Positions 8,765-17,648 are shown, numbered from the stretch's first letter. The stretch is 57,694 nt of DNA from Acidimicrobiaceae bacterium (GCA_003158855.1 PMLJ01000032.1:1-57694); one strand, 5' to 3'. Program-made: numbers and translations. Notes: generated by a model from the letters alone, not told the origin.

Positions 8765-9235
8765 GTGAAACTATTTCGGATGAACGTGGCGTCGCCCGTT
8801 GGAGCCTGGGGCGTCGAGGGAGACGAGCAGGGCGTGACCCGCGTCTACCTGCCCCACGAGAAGGGGCCGGCGTCGAGGGGCACGGCTCCGAAGTGCGTCG
8901 CCGACGGTGCCTCGCAACTCGAGGAGTTCTTCCACGCCAAGCGCAAGCACTTCCGCGTCACGCTTCACGACGTCGACGCGACCGCGTTCCAGGAGGACGT
9001 CTGGGGGGCGTTGCGTGCTATTCCCTACGGCGAGGTTCGCACCTACGCCGACGTCGCGGGCGCGGTGGGGCGACCGCGGGCGGCGCGCGCGGTCGGAAAC
9101 GCCAACCACGCCAACCCCTGGCCGGTCATCGTTCCGTGTCATCGCGTGGTCGCTGGCAATGGACTCGGCGGCTACGGCGGCGGCGAACGGGTGAAGCGCT
9201 ACCTGCTCGGTCTCGAGGGCGTCACGTACGACTAG
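8765..9235 (+). CDS. ogt: methylated-DNA-[protein]-cysteine S-methyltransferase
   Basis: This 156-residue suicide repair protein moves O6-alkyl groups from guanine to its own cysteine. The active-site motif is IVPCHRVV with C125. The preceding AIPYGEVRTYADVA and NPWPVI segments are also diagnostic. The start is a GTG at 8765 with only a weak ribosome-binding site; an ATG at 8780 is a possible alternative. The stop codon overlaps the convergent membrane-protein gene by four bases. Confidence 0.95.
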   Translation: MKLFRMNVASPVGAWGVEGDEQGVTRVYLPHEKGPASRGTAPKCVADGASQLEEFFHAKRKHFRVTLHDVDATAFQEDVWGALRAIPYGEVRTYADVAGAVGRPRAARAVGNANHANPWPVIVPCHRVVAGNGLGGYGGGERVKRYLLGLEGVTYD

Positions 9236-9702
9236 GAGTCGCTCGAAAACTGATCGGGCCCGCGCGACCAGGTAATCCTCCACACCTTCTCACCCGCAAA
9301 GATCTCGCTCGTCAGCACGCCGATCGTGCGCCAGGCAACCCAGAAGAGCACCACGGCGCTCGGGATCTCGAGGATCAGGGCCATCAGCAGGCTTTGGGTC
9401 ACGTCGCCGCGTCGAGCCGTCGTCACGTCAAACCAGGCGTCGATGATCAGCAGCGTTCCCGCGGAACTGGCGAAGATGATGAGCAGCGCGCGCCGCTGCC
9501 ACGCCGCCCACGCCGCCAGCACGAGCATGACCACCTGAGCGGCGTCGAGGACCACCCACGCTAGGTCCCAGTGGTTGGCGACGTAGTGGCGCGGCAACCT
9601 CCAGCCAACGTAGATGGTCCAGACCGTTTCGAGCAGCGCGGCGGTCGTGAGGAGCGTTAACAGCGACGATCGCGGCAGATTCAGATTCCGCGACGTGGAC
9701 AT
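9232..9702 (-). CDS. uncharacterised membrane protein with about four helices
   Basis: I do not recognise this 156-residue protein. It has about four hydrophobic helices (near residues 15-35, 45-70, 75-95 and 105-130) and ends in a polar tail. There are no catalytic motifs or conserved cysteines. I chose ATG 9702 because upstream residues in the frame are arginine- and serine-rich and unlike a membrane protein. It starts four bases after the stop of the gene at 9707-10465, so the two are probably cotranscribed. Confidence 0.7.
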   Translation of the reverse strand: MSTSRNLNLPRSSLLTLLTTAALLETVWTIYVGWRLPRHYVANHWDLAWVVLDAAQVVMLVLAAWAAWQRRALLIIFASSAGTLLIIDAWFDVTTARRGDVTQSLLMALILEIPSAVVLFWVAWRTIGVLTSEIFAGEKVWRITWSRGPDQFSSDS

Positions 9703-9706
9703 CGCC

Positions 9707-10465
9707 CTACTGCGTGACCGGCACGGGATGCTTGACGGCCTCTTCCATGGCGAGGGCGCCCTCACGCAGCGCCCGGCGCTCGTCGTCGCTCAACACCTCG
9801 AAGTACTTGGCCATGGCGGCCGACGTTATCTCCTCGGCCCGGGCCTTCTTGGCCTCGAGCTCGGGCGTCACCGTCGGTACGTCAGCGTCGGTGTAGCCGT
9901 GCATCTTGAAGACCGAGGAGTCTTGCAGGTACGCCGCTTCGGCGGGCGTCAGGCCGACTTCGCGAACGGCGTCGATGTGAACGCAGCCTCGGAGCTCTCG
10001 CATGAGAATCGCGCCGAGATACGCCGAGTGCACCGGATTCGCGGGCACGGCGAACTGCTTGTAGCCGTCGAGGAGCGCGTGATGGCCCGCCTCCACCGAT
10101 TCAGCGACCTTGTGCACGGCCAAGGCGAACTTCGAAAGGACCTCGACGGGAATGGCCCCGAAAGTGTGGTCGGCGTAGGCGTACGCCGCCTGCACGTGGG
10201 CCTCGGCGGTCTCCGCGGGATTTCCCTTCTCGCGCGAGTCGGTCCAGAGCATTCCCATCGCCGAGTGCGAGAAGAAGGTGAACGCGTCGAAGACCACGTC
10301 GTAGTCGACGTCGCCCAGGACTCCCCCGCGGCCCAGCCCGTAGAACTGGAAGACGTTGAGGCCCCGCTCCTTCGCGCGCTCGACCGTCGAGGGGGCGAAG
10401 TAGTAGCTCATTCCGACCAGTTGAATCGGATCGGCGGTGACGCTTGAGAGTTCTGTGGAGTTCAT
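9707..10465 (-). CDS. SCO6745-like conserved actinobacterial protein
   Basis: This 252-residue helical protein resembles the actinobacterial SCO6745 family. Visible family-like features are an N-terminal YYFAPSTVERAKERGL segment, a GLGRGGVLGDV glycine-rich turn, a FFSHSAMG histidine segment, and a C-terminal part of alternating helices. The function of the family is not established, and my family assignment is from memory of these motifs. It shares an operon with a downstream small membrane protein and follows the two-component system by 45 nt. Confidence 0.6.
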   Translation of the reverse strand: MNSTELSSVTADPIQLVGMSYYFAPSTVERAKERGLNVFQFYGLGRGGVLGDVDYDVVFDAFTFFSHSAMGMLWTDSREKGNPAETAEAHVQAAYAYADHTFGAIPVEVLSKFALAVHKVAESVEAGHHALLDGYKQFAVPANPVHSAYLGAILMRELRGCVHIDAVREVGLTPAEAAYLQDSSVFKMHGYTDADVPTVTPELEAKKARAEEITSAAMAKYFEVLSDDERRALREGALAMEEAVKHPVPVTQ

Positions 10466-10510
10466 GAACCTGACTCTAGGTCCTGGACCCGGTCCGTGCG
10501 ACCGCTCGCC

Positions 10511-11902
10511 CTAGGTGCCGCGGCCGTCGCGGCGGATCCGAAGCTCGATCTTCGTCCCCTTGGCGACGACGACGAACTGGGCGTGTCCGCCATGGCGCGC
10601 GACGATCTCGGACACGATCGCGAGGCCCAATCCGGTGCCGCCGGAGTTGCGACTTCTCGCGGGGTCGGCGCGAACGAACCGGTCGAAGAGTCGGGCGCTT
10701 TGGGCCACGTCGAGGCCTTCGCCGTCGTCGACGACCGTCACGACCGCGTTGCTTCCTTCGTAGCGTGATTCGAAGCGGAGTTCGTGGGTCGCGTAGCGCG
10801 CCGCGTTGTCCACGACGTTTCTGATCATGCGTTTCAACATCGCCGAGTCCCCCACCACGCGGGTTGGCTGCACCGCGGTGGTGTCCACGCCGAGGTCGCT
10901 GATCGAACGGACGCGGTGGGACTCTTCGAACAAGAGGTCGTCAAGGTCGACGTCCATGCGGGCGGCGTCGACCTGGTCCTCATCGTTGCGCGCGAGCCAG
11001 AACAGATCGTCGATGAGCACGTCGAGACGACGACCCTCTCGGATGATTGTCTCGGTCACTTCAGACCAGTTGGCGTTCTCCTGATCGCTCGCCGCCCGGT
11101 CAACGGTCGCGAGCAGGGTGGTGAGCGGGCTTCGCAGCTCGTGGCTGACGTTCGAGACGAACTCCTGTTGGAACCTGGACGACGACTCCAGCCGGTCAAG
11201 CATCTCGTTGACGGTCCGGGCGAGCCGGGCGATCTCATCGTCGCCTCCCGTGACCGGGACCCGCTCGGAAAGGTCCTCCCCCGCTATTGCGTCAACGCGG
11301 CGGCGAATTGACTCGACCGGCGCGAGCGCCAGCCCGATGCCGAGCCAGATGAGGCCTCCCGACATCAGGAGCAGCAGCGGAAATGAGACCACCACGCTCG
11401 CGAGCAGCACCGTCACGCTGTGATCGATCGGACCTCCGTAGACGAACCCGAACACGAGGCCCGGCCCCCGCGGCGTCGTGACGGTTTGGACATGACCGAA
11501 GCTGAGTTCTCCGATGATCGACGTCGTGGCGGCGCTGTTCACCATACGGACGATGAGTCCGTTGGTCGAAGAGAAGTTCGCCACCGGGTGCGCCAGCACC
11601 GGCGCGTTCACGATGGCCGAGCTCGCCGCCCATACCTTGGTGCCCGCGAGATTGGTCACCTGCACGACGACGTCGCCGTGCATGGGCAACACCACGACGT
11701 GCGAGCCGGGCATTGTCCCCGTGGCGAAGCGCTCCTGAGTCTGGGTCATCGCCGCTTCGATTTGGTTCGAGGCGCTCGTCACCAGCGAACGGTGCACCAG
11801 GTTGACCAGCGCGACGCCGGTAAAGGCGAGCACGACCGCTATCGCGAGTACGAAGAACAACGTCAAGCGCGCCCGGATGGACAGTTGATGCAACGAGGCC
11901 AT
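10511..11902 (-). CDS. two-component sensor histidine kinase
   Basis: This 463-residue kinase has two membrane helices (about 13-35 and 163-192) around an extracytoplasmic sensor region of roughly 125 residues. A HAMP linker, a HisKA domain with the phosphorylated H254 in FVSNVSHELRSPL, and a C-terminal ATPase follow; the N-box region is MIRNVVDNAARY and the G boxes are DDGEGLD and GGTGLGLAIV. Its start overlaps the response-regulator stop by one base (TGATG), so the pair is coupled. With the DoxX-Rieske gene upstream, a redox or respiratory signal is a reasonable guess. Confidence 0.95.
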   Translation of the reverse strand: MASLHQLSIRARLTLFFVLAIAVVLAFTGVALVNLVHRSLVTSASNQIEAAMTQTQERFATGTMPGSHVVVLPMHGDVVVQVTNLAGTKVWAASSAIVNAPVLAHPVANFSSTNGLIVRMVNSAATTSIIGELSFGHVQTVTTPRGPGLVFGFVYGGPIDHSVTVLLASVVVSFPLLLLMSGGLIWLGIGLALAPVESIRRRVDAIAGEDLSERVPVTGGDDEIARLARTVNEMLDRLESSSRFQQEFVSNVSHELRSPLTTLLATVDRAASDQENANWSEVTETIIREGRRLDVLIDDLFWLARNDEDQVDAARMDVDLDDLLFEESHRVRSISDLGVDTTAVQPTRVVGDSAMLKRMIRNVVDNAARYATHELRFESRYEGSNAVVTVVDDGEGLDVAQSARLFDRFVRADPARSRNSGGTGLGLAIVSEIVARHGGHAQFVVVAKGTKIELRIRRDGRGT

Positions 11903-12588
11903 CAGCCCGCGGACACGGTGTAGCCAACGCCGCGCACGGTGCGAATGATCGAGGGCTGGCCCTCGATGTCAATCTTGCGCCGCAGGTAGCCAATGTAGAC
12001 CTCGACAATGTTGGGATCCCCGTCGAAATCGCTGCCCCACACGGCGCTCAAAATCTCACTCTTCGCGAGTGAGCTCTCGGAGTTCGTCATGAGGAACTCC
12101 AGCAAGGCGAACTCGCGTGGCGTCAGCATCGCTTCGCGGTTGTGCGAGCTCACCTTGCGCCGAAGCGGGTCGAGCGTGACGCCACCGACGACCAGGCGCT
12201 GGGGACGCTCGCGGTCGTGGCGTCGGAGCAGCGCGTAGATGCGCGCGAGAAGAATGGAGCGCTCGAAGGGCTTGCGCAAGAAGTCGTCGGCCCCCACTTC
12301 GAGCCCCTCGACCTCGTCCATCTCCCCGTCCTTCGCCGTGAGCATCAACAGCGGCGTGTTAACCCCCGCGCTTCGAAGATCGAGGCAGACGCTGAAGCCG
12401 TTTCGCTTGGGGAGCATGATGTCGAGGACGATGACGTCGTAGGTTCCGTCCCTGCCGGCGGCGAAACCGCTCTCGCCGTCATGGCGCTGCTCGACGACGA
12501 AGCCCTCGTCTTCCAGCAAGTCGGCGACGGCGCGCGCGAGGTCCTGGTCATCCTCGATAAGGAGCACCCGGCGCTGATCATCACTCAT
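11902..12588 (-). CDS. OmpR-family response regulator
   Basis: This 228-residue DNA-binding regulator has a receiver domain with the phosphoacceptor D56 in YDVIVLDIMLPKRNGF, acidic residues EDD near 12-14 and lysine in RKPFE. A C-terminal winged helix includes LTPREFALLEFLM and RTVRGVGYTV. It overlaps the upstream DoxX-Rieske gene by four bases (ATGA) and the downstream kinase by one base, so the three genes are translated as a unit. Target promoters cannot be inferred from this window. Confidence 0.95.
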   Translation of the reverse strand: MSDDQRRVLLIEDDQDLARAVADLLEDEGFVVEQRHDGESGFAAGRDGTYDVIVLDIMLPKRNGFSVCLDLRSAGVNTPLLMLTAKDGEMDEVEGLEVGADDFLRKPFERSILLARIYALLRRHDRERPQRLVVGGVTLDPLRRKVSSHNREAMLTPREFALLEFLMTNSESSLAKSEILSAVWGSDFDGDPNIVEVYIGYLRRKIDIEGQPSIIRTVRGVGYTVSAG

Positions 12589-13793
12589 TTGAGGTAGAGG
12601 TTACCGTCAGAGCCTTCCACGACATTGAGCTTGGTGAGACCGTGAGGCGCGGGTCCCGAAATCACGTCGCCGTTCTTCGCAAGGAACTCTGAGCCGTGAC
12701 AGGGGCAGACGAGCTTGTTGTTGGACGGTGAGTAGCCAACGGTGCAGCCCATGTGCGGGCAGACCGCGTCGTAGCCCACGAAATCGCCGGCCGTCAGCTG
12801 GATGATGATGCCCGGGTCGCCAGAGGTCGGGATGGTGAACGCCGCGGGTTTGCCCACGGGCACCTCGTGCGCCGAGCCGATCAGGGTCCCCGAGCTGGCA
12901 CCCGACGGGGTCGTGCCGGTGGAGGCGGGACCGGACGTCGTCGTCGACAGCTGGCCCGATGCCGAGGCGGGGACCTTCGCGTTGCCGATCAACTTGCCAA
13001 CGTCGGCCGTGGTCGCACCGAAGATGACCGCCGTCGTTCCGACGATCGCCGCGGCAGTTCCGCCGATGACGAGCGAACGCCGATCGACGGAGTCAACGGC
13101 CCTCCTCGTGATGATCGGGGGGTGGTCGCCGAGCAGCACCGGACACACCGCCGCGTCGCAGGCGAGACCCCTTCGCGCCTTGCAGGTGTTCTTCGAGAAG
13201 TTGCCGCAGAGCTCTTGGACCCGGGCGAAAGGTAGCACCACGAGCTCTGGCGACGCGACGCCCTCCTTCTTCGCCGCCCGGTTGGCGATCCACGCGTCAG
13301 CCGACAGTCGCGTGCCCCCGCCCGCGAGGATGAAGGGCATCCACGCGAAGAAGAAGACGATGTCCGCCCCGGTGAAGTAGGGCGACGAGTGAAAGCTGAC
13401 CGTCAGGAAGAGATTGAACGAGAGGATCGCGCCGCCGATGGCGGCGACCCTGGTCCACAGTCCGAGCAGCACGCCGATGCCGATGGCGATCTCCGCGTAG
13501 GCAATGACCATGCCAATGGGGTTCGCGAAGTTCACGAGATGGCTCAGCAGCGCGTGGATGGGACTCGTGCGCACCGATCCCAGCAACTGCGACCTCATCG
13601 AGTTGGGGGCGTTGTTGTTGAAGAACGTGGGGTTCGAAAGCTTCTGGAGGCCCGCGAAGAGGAACGTCACGCCCAGGAAGAGTCGAAGAGGCAGCAGGGC
13701 CCACTCCGCGAGCGCCCAGGCGCGCACCGGCGCGTTGAACGGAAGTCGCCGCTCCTTGGATCGGTTCTGGTGCTTTGGGGGACTGGTCGGCAT
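12585..13793 (-). CDS. DoxX-like membrane domain fused to a Rieske iron-sulfur domain
   Basis: This 402-residue protein joins two domains. Residues 30-160 form a four-helix DoxX-like domain (LPLRLFLGVTFLFAGLQKL). A linker holds four cysteines (C196, C204, C212, C217). A second hydrophobic segment preceded by a twin-arginine-like VDRRSLVIGG (238-260) leads into a Ser/Thr/Gly-rich spacer. The Rieske domain follows, with CPHMGC (C345, H347, C350) and CPCHGS (C363, C365, H366). All four cluster ligands and both disulfide cysteines of bc-type Rieske proteins are present. Expected role: membrane-bound electron transfer, partner unknown. It heads the operon with the two-component system. Confidence 0.9.
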   Translation of the reverse strand: MPTSPPKHQNRSKERRLPFNAPVRAWALAEWALLPLRLFLGVTFLFAGLQKLSNPTFFNNNAPNSMRSQLLGSVRTSPIHALLSHLVNFANPIGMVIAYAEIAIGIGVLLGLWTRVAAIGGAILSFNLFLTVSFHSSPYFTGADIVFFFAWMPFILAGGGTRLSADAWIANRAAKKEGVASPELVVLPFARVQELCGNFSKNTCKARRGLACDAAVCPVLLGDHPPIITRRAVDSVDRRSLVIGGTAAAIVGTTAVIFGATTADVGKLIGNAKVPASASGQLSTTTSGPASTGTTPSGASSGTLIGSAHEVPVGKPAAFTIPTSGDPGIIIQLTAGDFVGYDAVCPHMGCTVGYSPSNNKLVCPCHGSEFLAKNGDVISGPAPHGLTKLNVVEGSDGNLYLK

Positions 13794-13882
13794 CTATGTA
13801 TGTTGCCACAGCGCAAAATCCTCGAAACTCCGAAAAATGCTTGATTTACTGAATCCTTATCTGGCGGAGCGCCAACATTTAG

Positions 13883-14575
13883 ATGGGATCCCCGGCGGTG
13901 GTTTCCGTTGGATTGTCCATCAACAACAATGGGGAGGTGTTCAGCGCCTCCATTGTCTCTTTCATTCTGAACGAGCTCCATCGCCTGCCCGCGGCGATCG
14001 TCTACGGGCTCGTGGCGCTCCTGGTCTTCGGCGAAGCGGCGCTCTTCATTGGTTTCGTCCTGCCGGGTGAGACCGCGGTCATCGTTGCGGGGGTCGTCGC
14101 GAGCCAGGGCCACGTCAACATCGTGGCCCTGTGCGTCTTGGTGGTCGTCGCGGCGATCGTCGGCGACTCGGTGGGCTACGCCGTTGGCCGGCGCTACGGG
14201 CACCGGCTGATCGAGCTCTCCCTGGTGCAGAAGCGGCGCCCCGACCTCGAGCGCGCCCTGGCCGGTCTTCGCAAGCGCGGACCGGCCTACGTATTCATCG
14301 GCCGCTTCACCGCCTTCTTTCGAGCGGTGATGCCCGGGCTCGCGGGCATGAGCAAGATGCACTATCGCCGGTTCCTGATCGCGAACGCGCTCGGCGCGAC
14401 GTTGTGGGGGGTGGGATTCACCCTGCTCGGTTACTTCGCCGGCAGCGCCCTCACCAGAATCGAGAGGTACGCCAGCTGGTTCGGCATCACGCTGCTCGTG
14501 CTTCTCATCTGCTTCTTCGTGGGTTTCCACTTCTACCGCAAGCGCCGCGAAACCGCGCGCGACAAGGCCGGATGA
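13883..14575 (+). CDS. DedA family membrane protein
   Basis: This 230-residue polytopic protein belongs to the DedA (SNARE-associated/VTT) family, which includes undecaprenyl-phosphate and phospholipid flippases. It shows FVLPGETAVIVAG in the first re-entrant part and the family signature FIGRFTAFFRAVMPGLAGMSKM near residues 138-159, with the conserved arginines and proline. The C-terminus is basic and cytosolic. It is divergent from the DoxX-Rieske operon, with an AT-rich 90-nt gap between them, and convergent with the next gene. The precise start is not certain. Confidence 0.9.
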   Translation: MGSPAVVSVGLSINNNGEVFSASIVSFILNELHRLPAAIVYGLVALLVFGEAALFIGFVLPGETAVIVAGVVASQGHVNIVALCVLVVVAAIVGDSVGYAVGRRYGHRLIELSLVQKRRPDLERALAGLRKRGPAYVFIGRFTAFFRAVMPGLAGMSKMHYRRFLIANALGATLWGVGFTLLGYFAGSALTRIERYASWFGITLLVLLICFFVGFHFYRKRRETARDKAG

Positions 14576-14585
14576 AGAACCGCTG

Positions 14586-15395
14586 CTAGCGCAGCGCCTC
14601 GAGGACCTCAGGCGCGGCGCCGGCGGTCCACTCGCCGTTGTGCTTCACGAGCAGGCCCGATCGTGCCGCCGTCGGTCCGGTACCCCTCACCAGGGAGCGC
14701 ACGTACACCTCCGCGTACCGCGGGGCGTTTCGCACCTCCGCGAGGGCATCGCTTCCGAGATCGATGGTGACGGCGTCACGCACGATCTTGGGGCCAACGA
14801 TCGGGTCGGCCTCGAGCAGTCGCACGATCTCTTCGATCTGCGCCAGTGCTCGTTGCGCGTCGGCGCTCTGACCGTGACGCCAGGGGGGAAGGGATCCTTC
14901 GAGGTAGCCACGTCTCGCCAGTTCGCCCGGACTCGCGAAGATAGCGACGCCGCCCACGTGCGCCCCGAGGTGGTTGACGACCCTTCGCGCGTGGCTTACG
15001 ACGTGCGGCACGACCCAGGGAAGCAGCCACGCCTCGAGTCCCAGCCAGGCGGGCCATACTCCGTCAACCAGGACGATGGTGACGCGAAGCCCGAGCGACG
15101 CGGCGTAGCCCAGGACCTGCGCGTAGCGATCGAGGGCCTCGTTGTCCACCGACCCGCGATGGGGCTCGACTCGCGGCCACTCAACGGTGAGACGGACGCC
15201 GTCGAGACCGAGTCCGCCCGCGAGGTCGAGCACCTGCTCGTAGTCCGTCCAGAGTCCGTCCGCCACTCCGGGTCCCGCGTGGCGTCCGAGGGCGATCGTC
15301 GGCGAGTAGCAGGTGGCCGGCTGGTAGGGGCGGTCGAAACCCCCTTCGACGGCGTAGCCCTCGAGGGTGGCGAGCAGGAGCGGCCGGACTGTCAC
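14586..15395 (-). CDS. degenerate glycoside hydrolase family 1-like protein
   Basis: This 269-residue protein looks like a shortened GH1 barrel. GVRLTVEWPRVEPHRGSVDN matches the GH1 segment around SFEWSRIxPxxG, and GYLEGSLPPW matches the usual GYxxGxxPPG. Where GH1 has the acid/base Asn-Glu-Pro, this protein has A154-S155-P156, and it ends before any ENG nucleophile motif could occur; typical GH1 enzymes are about 450 residues. It is therefore probably catalytically inactive or does something else. The stop is 10 nt from the convergent DedA gene. The frame is clean, so it is not an obvious pseudogene. Confidence 0.65.
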   Translation of the reverse strand: MTVRPLLLATLEGYAVEGGFDRPYQPATCYSPTIALGRHAGPGVADGLWTDYEQVLDLAGGLGLDGVRLTVEWPRVEPHRGSVDNEALDRYAQVLGYAASLGLRVTIVLVDGVWPAWLGLEAWLLPWVVPHVVSHARRVVNHLGAHVGGVAIFASPGELARRGYLEGSLPPWRHGQSADAQRALAQIEEIVRLLEADPIVGPKIVRDAVTIDLGSDALAEVRNAPRYAEVYVRSLVRGTGPTAARSGLLVKHNGEWTAGAAPEVLEALR

Positions 15396-15479
15396 CGGCC
15401 CAGTTTCGCACGCCCGCCCGGCGCGGAACTCAACTAGCGTTTCCGTTGGTGCCCCTCGGGGCCGTCACAAGGAGAACTC

Positions 15480-16244
15480 ATGGCCAACGAAGTACTTCGC
15501 GAACGACGTGGACACGTTGAAATACTCACCATCAATCGTCCCGAAGCCCGCAACGCGATCAACCTTGCGACCGCGCTGGCGCTGAGCGACGCCCTCGACG
15601 ACTGCGAGACCAACGACGACATCTGGGTCGTCGTGCTCACCGCCGCGGACAACAAGGCGTTCTCCGCCGGCATGGACCTGAAGGCCTTCGCCACCGGAGA
15701 GTTCCCGATCACCGAGAAGGGCTTTGGCGGGCTCACGAAGCGCGACTTCCCGAAGCCTCTGATCGCCGCGGTGAACGGCTCGGCCCTCGCCGGTGGATTC
15801 GAGATGATGATCAGCTGTGACATGGTGATCGCCGCCGACCACGCCAAGTTCGGCATTCCCGAGGCCCAGCGTGGCCTCGTCGCGGGAGCGGGCGGGCTCA
15901 TCCGCCTTCCCAAGCTGGTCCCCCTGGCGGTCGCGTTCGAGATGGCCCTCACCGCCGATCCGATCGACGCCGCCCGCGCCTACGAACTGGGCCTCGTGAA
16001 CCACGTAGTTCCGAGCGAGCAGGTCCTCGACACCGCGGTCGCCCTCGCCGAACGCATCGCGAAGAACGCCCCCCTCGCCGTTCGCACGTCCAAAAGCGTG
16101 ATGAAGCAGGCCCTGGAACTGAACGAAGCCGACGCCTGGATCGTGAACGACGAGGCGTTCGGGATGATCGGACGAAGCGGCGACGCCCTCGAGGGCGCGG
16201 TTGCCTTCGCCGAGAAGCGCGCGCCGAACTGGCAGGGCAAGTAA
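15480..16244 (+). CDS. enoyl-CoA hydratase/isomerase (crotonase) family protein
   Basis: This 254-residue crotonase-fold enzyme acts on acyl-CoA thioesters. The oxyanion-hole segments are AFSAGMDLKAF and NGSALAGGFEMMISCDMVIA. Glutamates equivalent to both catalytic residues of enoyl-CoA hydratase are present in FGIPEAQRG and AFEMALTAD. The ATG follows AAGGAG with six-base spacing. A small membrane protein gene starts inside the stop codon (TAATG). No other beta-oxidation genes are adjacent, so the substrate remains open. Confidence 0.92.
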   Translation: MANEVLRERRGHVEILTINRPEARNAINLATALALSDALDDCETNDDIWVVVLTAADNKAFSAGMDLKAFATGEFPITEKGFGGLTKRDFPKPLIAAVNGSALAGGFEMMISCDMVIAADHAKFGIPEAQRGLVAGAGGLIRLPKLVPLAVAFEMALTADPIDAARAYELGLVNHVVPSEQVLDTAVALAERIAKNAPLAVRTSKSVMKQALELNEADAWIVNDEAFGMIGRSGDALEGAVAFAEKRAPNWQGK

Positions 16245-16675
16245 TGCACCTGCTCGCGTCCTCACAACTACAGCTGGCCGGCGGCCTTTCTGTTCTTCGC
16301 CTCAGCCTGCACGTGCTCGCCGCGACCGTATGGGTGGGCGGGCAGTTCGTGCTGGCGGGAATGCTGCCGACCATTCGCGGACTCGGCGAAGGCGCGCCGC
16401 AGAAGATGGCCCAGGCCTTCGGGCGATTGAGCTGGCCCGCCTACTGGCTGCTCATCGCGACCGGCGTGTGGAACTTCATCGCGGTCGGCCCCGCGAACGC
16501 CTCGAGCGCGTGGAACGCGGCCTTCGGCATCAAGATGGTCTGCGTGGTCGTGGCGGGGCTCGGCACGTACCTGCACACCAAAGCCAAGGCCCCCAAGTCC
16601 CGCGGCGTCTACGCCGGCGTGGGAACGCTCGCGTCGATCGCGGCGCTCGTGCTCGGCATTGCCCTGGCTGGCTAG
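16244..16675 (+). CDS. CopD-like four-helix membrane protein
   Basis: This 143-residue integral membrane protein has about four helices. HVLAATVWVGGQFVLAGML resembles the first helices of CopD/DUF2269-like proteins, which often carry a histidine at this point. Function is uncertain: copper handling and heme-related roles are known for relatives. Its ATG overlaps the stop of the crotonase gene (TAATG), which suggests cotranscription, and its stop overlaps the convergent azlD by four bases. Confidence 0.65.
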   Translation: MHLLASSQLQLAGGLSVLRLSLHVLAATVWVGGQFVLAGMLPTIRGLGEGAPQKMAQAFGRLSWPAYWLLIATGVWNFIAVGPANASSAWNAAFGIKMVCVVVAGLGTYLHTKAKAPKSRGVYAGVGTLASIAALVLGIALAG

Positions 16676-16986
16676 TGCAGGTGGTACACGAGCGCTGAGG
16701 TAACGGCCGCGGCGACGACGACGACCGGGAAGGGCGCCTTCGCGAAGAGGGCGCAGAGCGCCGCCAACACCCCGGCGAGGCGGTGGTCGATGACGACGTG
16801 GGTCTTCACGACCAGGGCTTGGGCGACGACCAGCGCGCTGAGCAGAGAGATCGGAATCAACGCGTTGATGCGCTGCAAACGCGGGTGGGCGAACCAGCGT
16901 TCGGGCACCGAGTGCCCCAGCATCTTGATGGTGAAGCTCAGCGAGCTCGTGCCGATCAGCACCGTCCACATCATCGAAGGACTCAC
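16672..16986 (-). CDS. azlD: AzlD-like branched-chain amino acid exporter subunit
   Basis: This 104-residue hydrophobic protein has about four helices and lies directly behind azlC, as AzlD does in other bacteria. The segment LGHSVPERWFAHPRLQRINALIPISLLSAL is typical of AzlD. The start is set at the GTG whose last bases overlap the azlC stop (GTGA); GGAGG lies about five bases upstream, and an ATG twelve bases later would need a longer spacing. The pair exports branched-chain amino acids in characterised cases. Confidence 0.85.
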   Translation of the reverse strand: MSPSMMWTVLIGTSSLSFTIKMLGHSVPERWFAHPRLQRINALIPISLLSALVVAQALVVKTHVVIDHRLAGVLAALCALFAKAPFPVVVVAAAVTSALVYHLH

Positions 16987-17648
16987 CTCGGCCTCCACCC
17001 CACGGCGACCGCGACCGCGACGGTCGCGATGATCGGCAGGCCCGCGGGCAACAACGGCGTCACGAGCAGAGCGAAGACCATCGACGCCCCCGCCACCAGT
17101 CGCAGAAACTTCGTCTCGAGCCGGGGCCACAGCAGCCCGAGGAACGCGGCCGGCACCGCGGCGTCCAAACCCCATGACGCCGGGTTGCCGAGCGCTTTGG
17201 CGCCGAGCGCGCCGAGCAGGGTGAAGATGTTCCAGAAGAGGAAGACCCCGGTGCCGGTCAACCAGAAGCCGGCTCGCATGGCGTCGCTGCCCCGGGGCGC
17301 CTGGGAGAGCGCGACACCGGTCGACTCGTCGATCGTGATCTGCGCGGCGAGCACTCGGCGAGCGCCCTTCACCTGGAGCAGCGGCGCCATCTGGATCCCG
17401 TAGAGGGCGTTGCGAGTTGCGAGCATGGCGGCGGCCGCGATGGCGTTCACGGCGGCGCCGCCCGATCCAACCACGCCGACGGCCGCGAACTGGCTGGCGC
17501 CGGTGAAGGTCAGGAGCGAGAAAAGGCAGCTCTGCAGCACGGAGAACCCCGCCGCGACGCTCGCCGCGCCAAAGGCCACCCCGTAGACGCCCACGGTGAG
17601 AGAGATGCTGAGTGCGTCTCGAACGGTGCTTCTGGGGATAGTTGGCAT
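16983..17648 (-). CDS. azlC: AzlC family branched-chain amino acid exporter subunit
   Basis: This 221-residue polytopic protein carries AzlC signatures: an early GVAFGAA segment, FTGASQFAAVGVVGSGGAAVNAI and the AAAMLATRNALYGIQMAP segment, followed by a DESTG motif and several further helices. It overlaps azlD by four bases. The gene is divergent from tatA, with about 100 nt between them. The exported substrate, probably branched-chain amino acids or analogues, is inferred from the family only. Confidence 0.9.
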   Translation of the reverse strand: MPTIPRSTVRDALSISLTVGVYGVAFGAASVAAGFSVLQSCLFSLLTFTGASQFAAVGVVGSGGAAVNAIAAAAMLATRNALYGIQMAPLLQVKGARRVLAAQITIDESTGVALSQAPRGSDAMRAGFWLTGTGVFLFWNIFTLLGALGAKALGNPASWGLDAAVPAAFLGLLWPRLETKFLRLVAGASMVFALLVTPLLPAGLPIIATVAVAVAVGWRPR

